Assembly (NCBI GenBank): GCA_041694275.1
Contig: JASMTQ010000055.1
Location: 1-6,115, forward strand
Reading direction: 5' to 3'
Length of the DNA: 6,115 nt
Origin: M55B118 sp041694275
GTDB taxonomy: Bacteria > Bacillota_I > Bacilli_A > Izemoplasmatales > Izemoplasmataceae
Below the pieces are notes generated by a model, which did not search any database, had not been told where the DNA came from, and saw only the letters and a program-made list of their open reading frames with translations. Below are positions 5,736 through 6,115 of this stretch, one piece after another. The position numbers were made by a program, and so were the translations under genes. The first letter of the stretch is position 1; the number at the start of each line of letters is the position of its first letter.

Positions 5736-6115
5736 AGTCGAGTCCTAGTTTCAAGATTTCTTCTACGGTGGTGACACCGTCCTGTACCTTGGCAAGCCCC
5801 GTTTCTACGAGCAGCTTGGTGCCGTCTTTCTGGGCTTGCTCGAGGATGTCGTATTCCTTTTCGTGGTTGGAAATCATGCGGGCGATTTTTTCATTGACAT
5901 CAAGAATCTCAAATACCGCGACGCGGCCCTTGTAGCCTTTGTTGTTACAGCTTGAACAGCCGACGGCGCGTTTGACTTTCTTGATGTCTGGGAACCCGTT
6001 TCTTTCAAATATCGCCTGTTCGTCCGCGGTTGGAGTTTCTGTTCTTGCGCATACTGGGCACACGCGTCTTACAAGGCGCTGTGCAACGATTCCTGAAAGC
6101 GAGGAGCCTACCAGG
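5734..6115 (-). CDS. pilB: PilB pilus extension ATPase, C-terminal part only
   Basis: Only the last 126 residues of this cytoplasmic hexameric ATPase are in the window; the Walker A/B and Asp/His boxes lie outside. The visible part begins with SGIVAQRLVRRVCPVC, the typical end of the GspE/PilB core. It continues through the zinc-binding tetracysteine element (CPVC, then GCSSCNNKGYKGR; about 30 residues between the pairs), which PilT-type retraction ATPases lack. It ends in a helical tail that includes GRVAVFEIL and GVTTVEEILKLGLD. The frame is open to the window edge, and the GTG at 6063 is an internal codon (Val before CPVC), not a start. The gene is followed by pilC after 10 nt. The alternatives GspE and ComGA are less likely given the downstream pilM-N-O genes. 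Confidence 0.95.
   Translation of the reverse strand, partial: LVGSSLSGIVAQRLVRRVCPVCARTETPTADEQAIFERNGFPDIKKVKRAVGCSSCNNKGYKGRVAVFEILDVNEKIARMISNHEKEYDILEQAQKDGTKLLVETGLAKVQDGVTTVEEILKLGLD

Noticed and set aside
998..6115. Type II secretion or ComG competence system instead of type IV pilus
   Set aside because: Separate PilM-, PilN- and PilO-type genes follow the pilin and peptidase. ComG operons lack these, and GspL/GspM gene layout differs.

Overview
The window is a piece of chromosome from a bacterium that looks like a Bacillota (Firmicutes) relative. The IspG protein resembles Bacillus-type IspG, the Shine-Dalgarno sites are purine-rich, and the promoter is sigma-A-like. The pilus operon ends after pilO with no pilP or pilQ, which fits a single-membrane cell. 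The genetic code appears standard: pilN ends at TGA, and the tryptophan codons I checked are TGG, which argues against a mycoplasma-type code. I cannot name a genus.

Layout. Bases 1-945 (+) hold most of ispG, an enzyme of the MEP isoprenoid pathway, cut off at its 5' end. Bases 944-986 form a perfect 19-bp hairpin with T-runs on both strands, acting as a shared terminator between convergent transcription units. Everything from 998 to 6115 is on the minus strand and forms a type IV pilus cluster. In transcription order it reads pilB (C-terminal part only), pilC, pilA, pilD, pilM, pilN, pilO. Genes are 10-15 nt apart or overlapping, except on either side of pilA, where gaps of 95 and 75 nt carry regulatory signals.

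How the genes work together. PilB is the extension ATPase and PilC the membrane platform it drives. PilA is the major pilin, made with a class III signal that PilD cleaves and N-methylates. PilM (cytoplasmic), PilN and PilO (membrane-anchored coiled-coil proteins) form the alignment subcomplex around the platform. The retraction ATPase, minor pilins and the rest of pilB would lie upstream of pilB, outside the window, if present.

Regulation visible in the sequence. A good extended -10 promoter sits directly before pilA. A terminator-like hairpin with a T7 run lies between pilA and pilD, and its 3' arm contains the pilD Shine-Dalgarno site. Together they would give abundant pilin mRNA and much less pilDMNO mRNA. 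Unusual protein features are a very acidic pilin (29 acidic, 2 basic residues in the mature part) and a PilM in which both actin-like phosphate loops appear lost. I see no mobile element, CRISPR array, RNA gene or unknown defence-type system. The window is a recognisable pilus locus with some interesting details.
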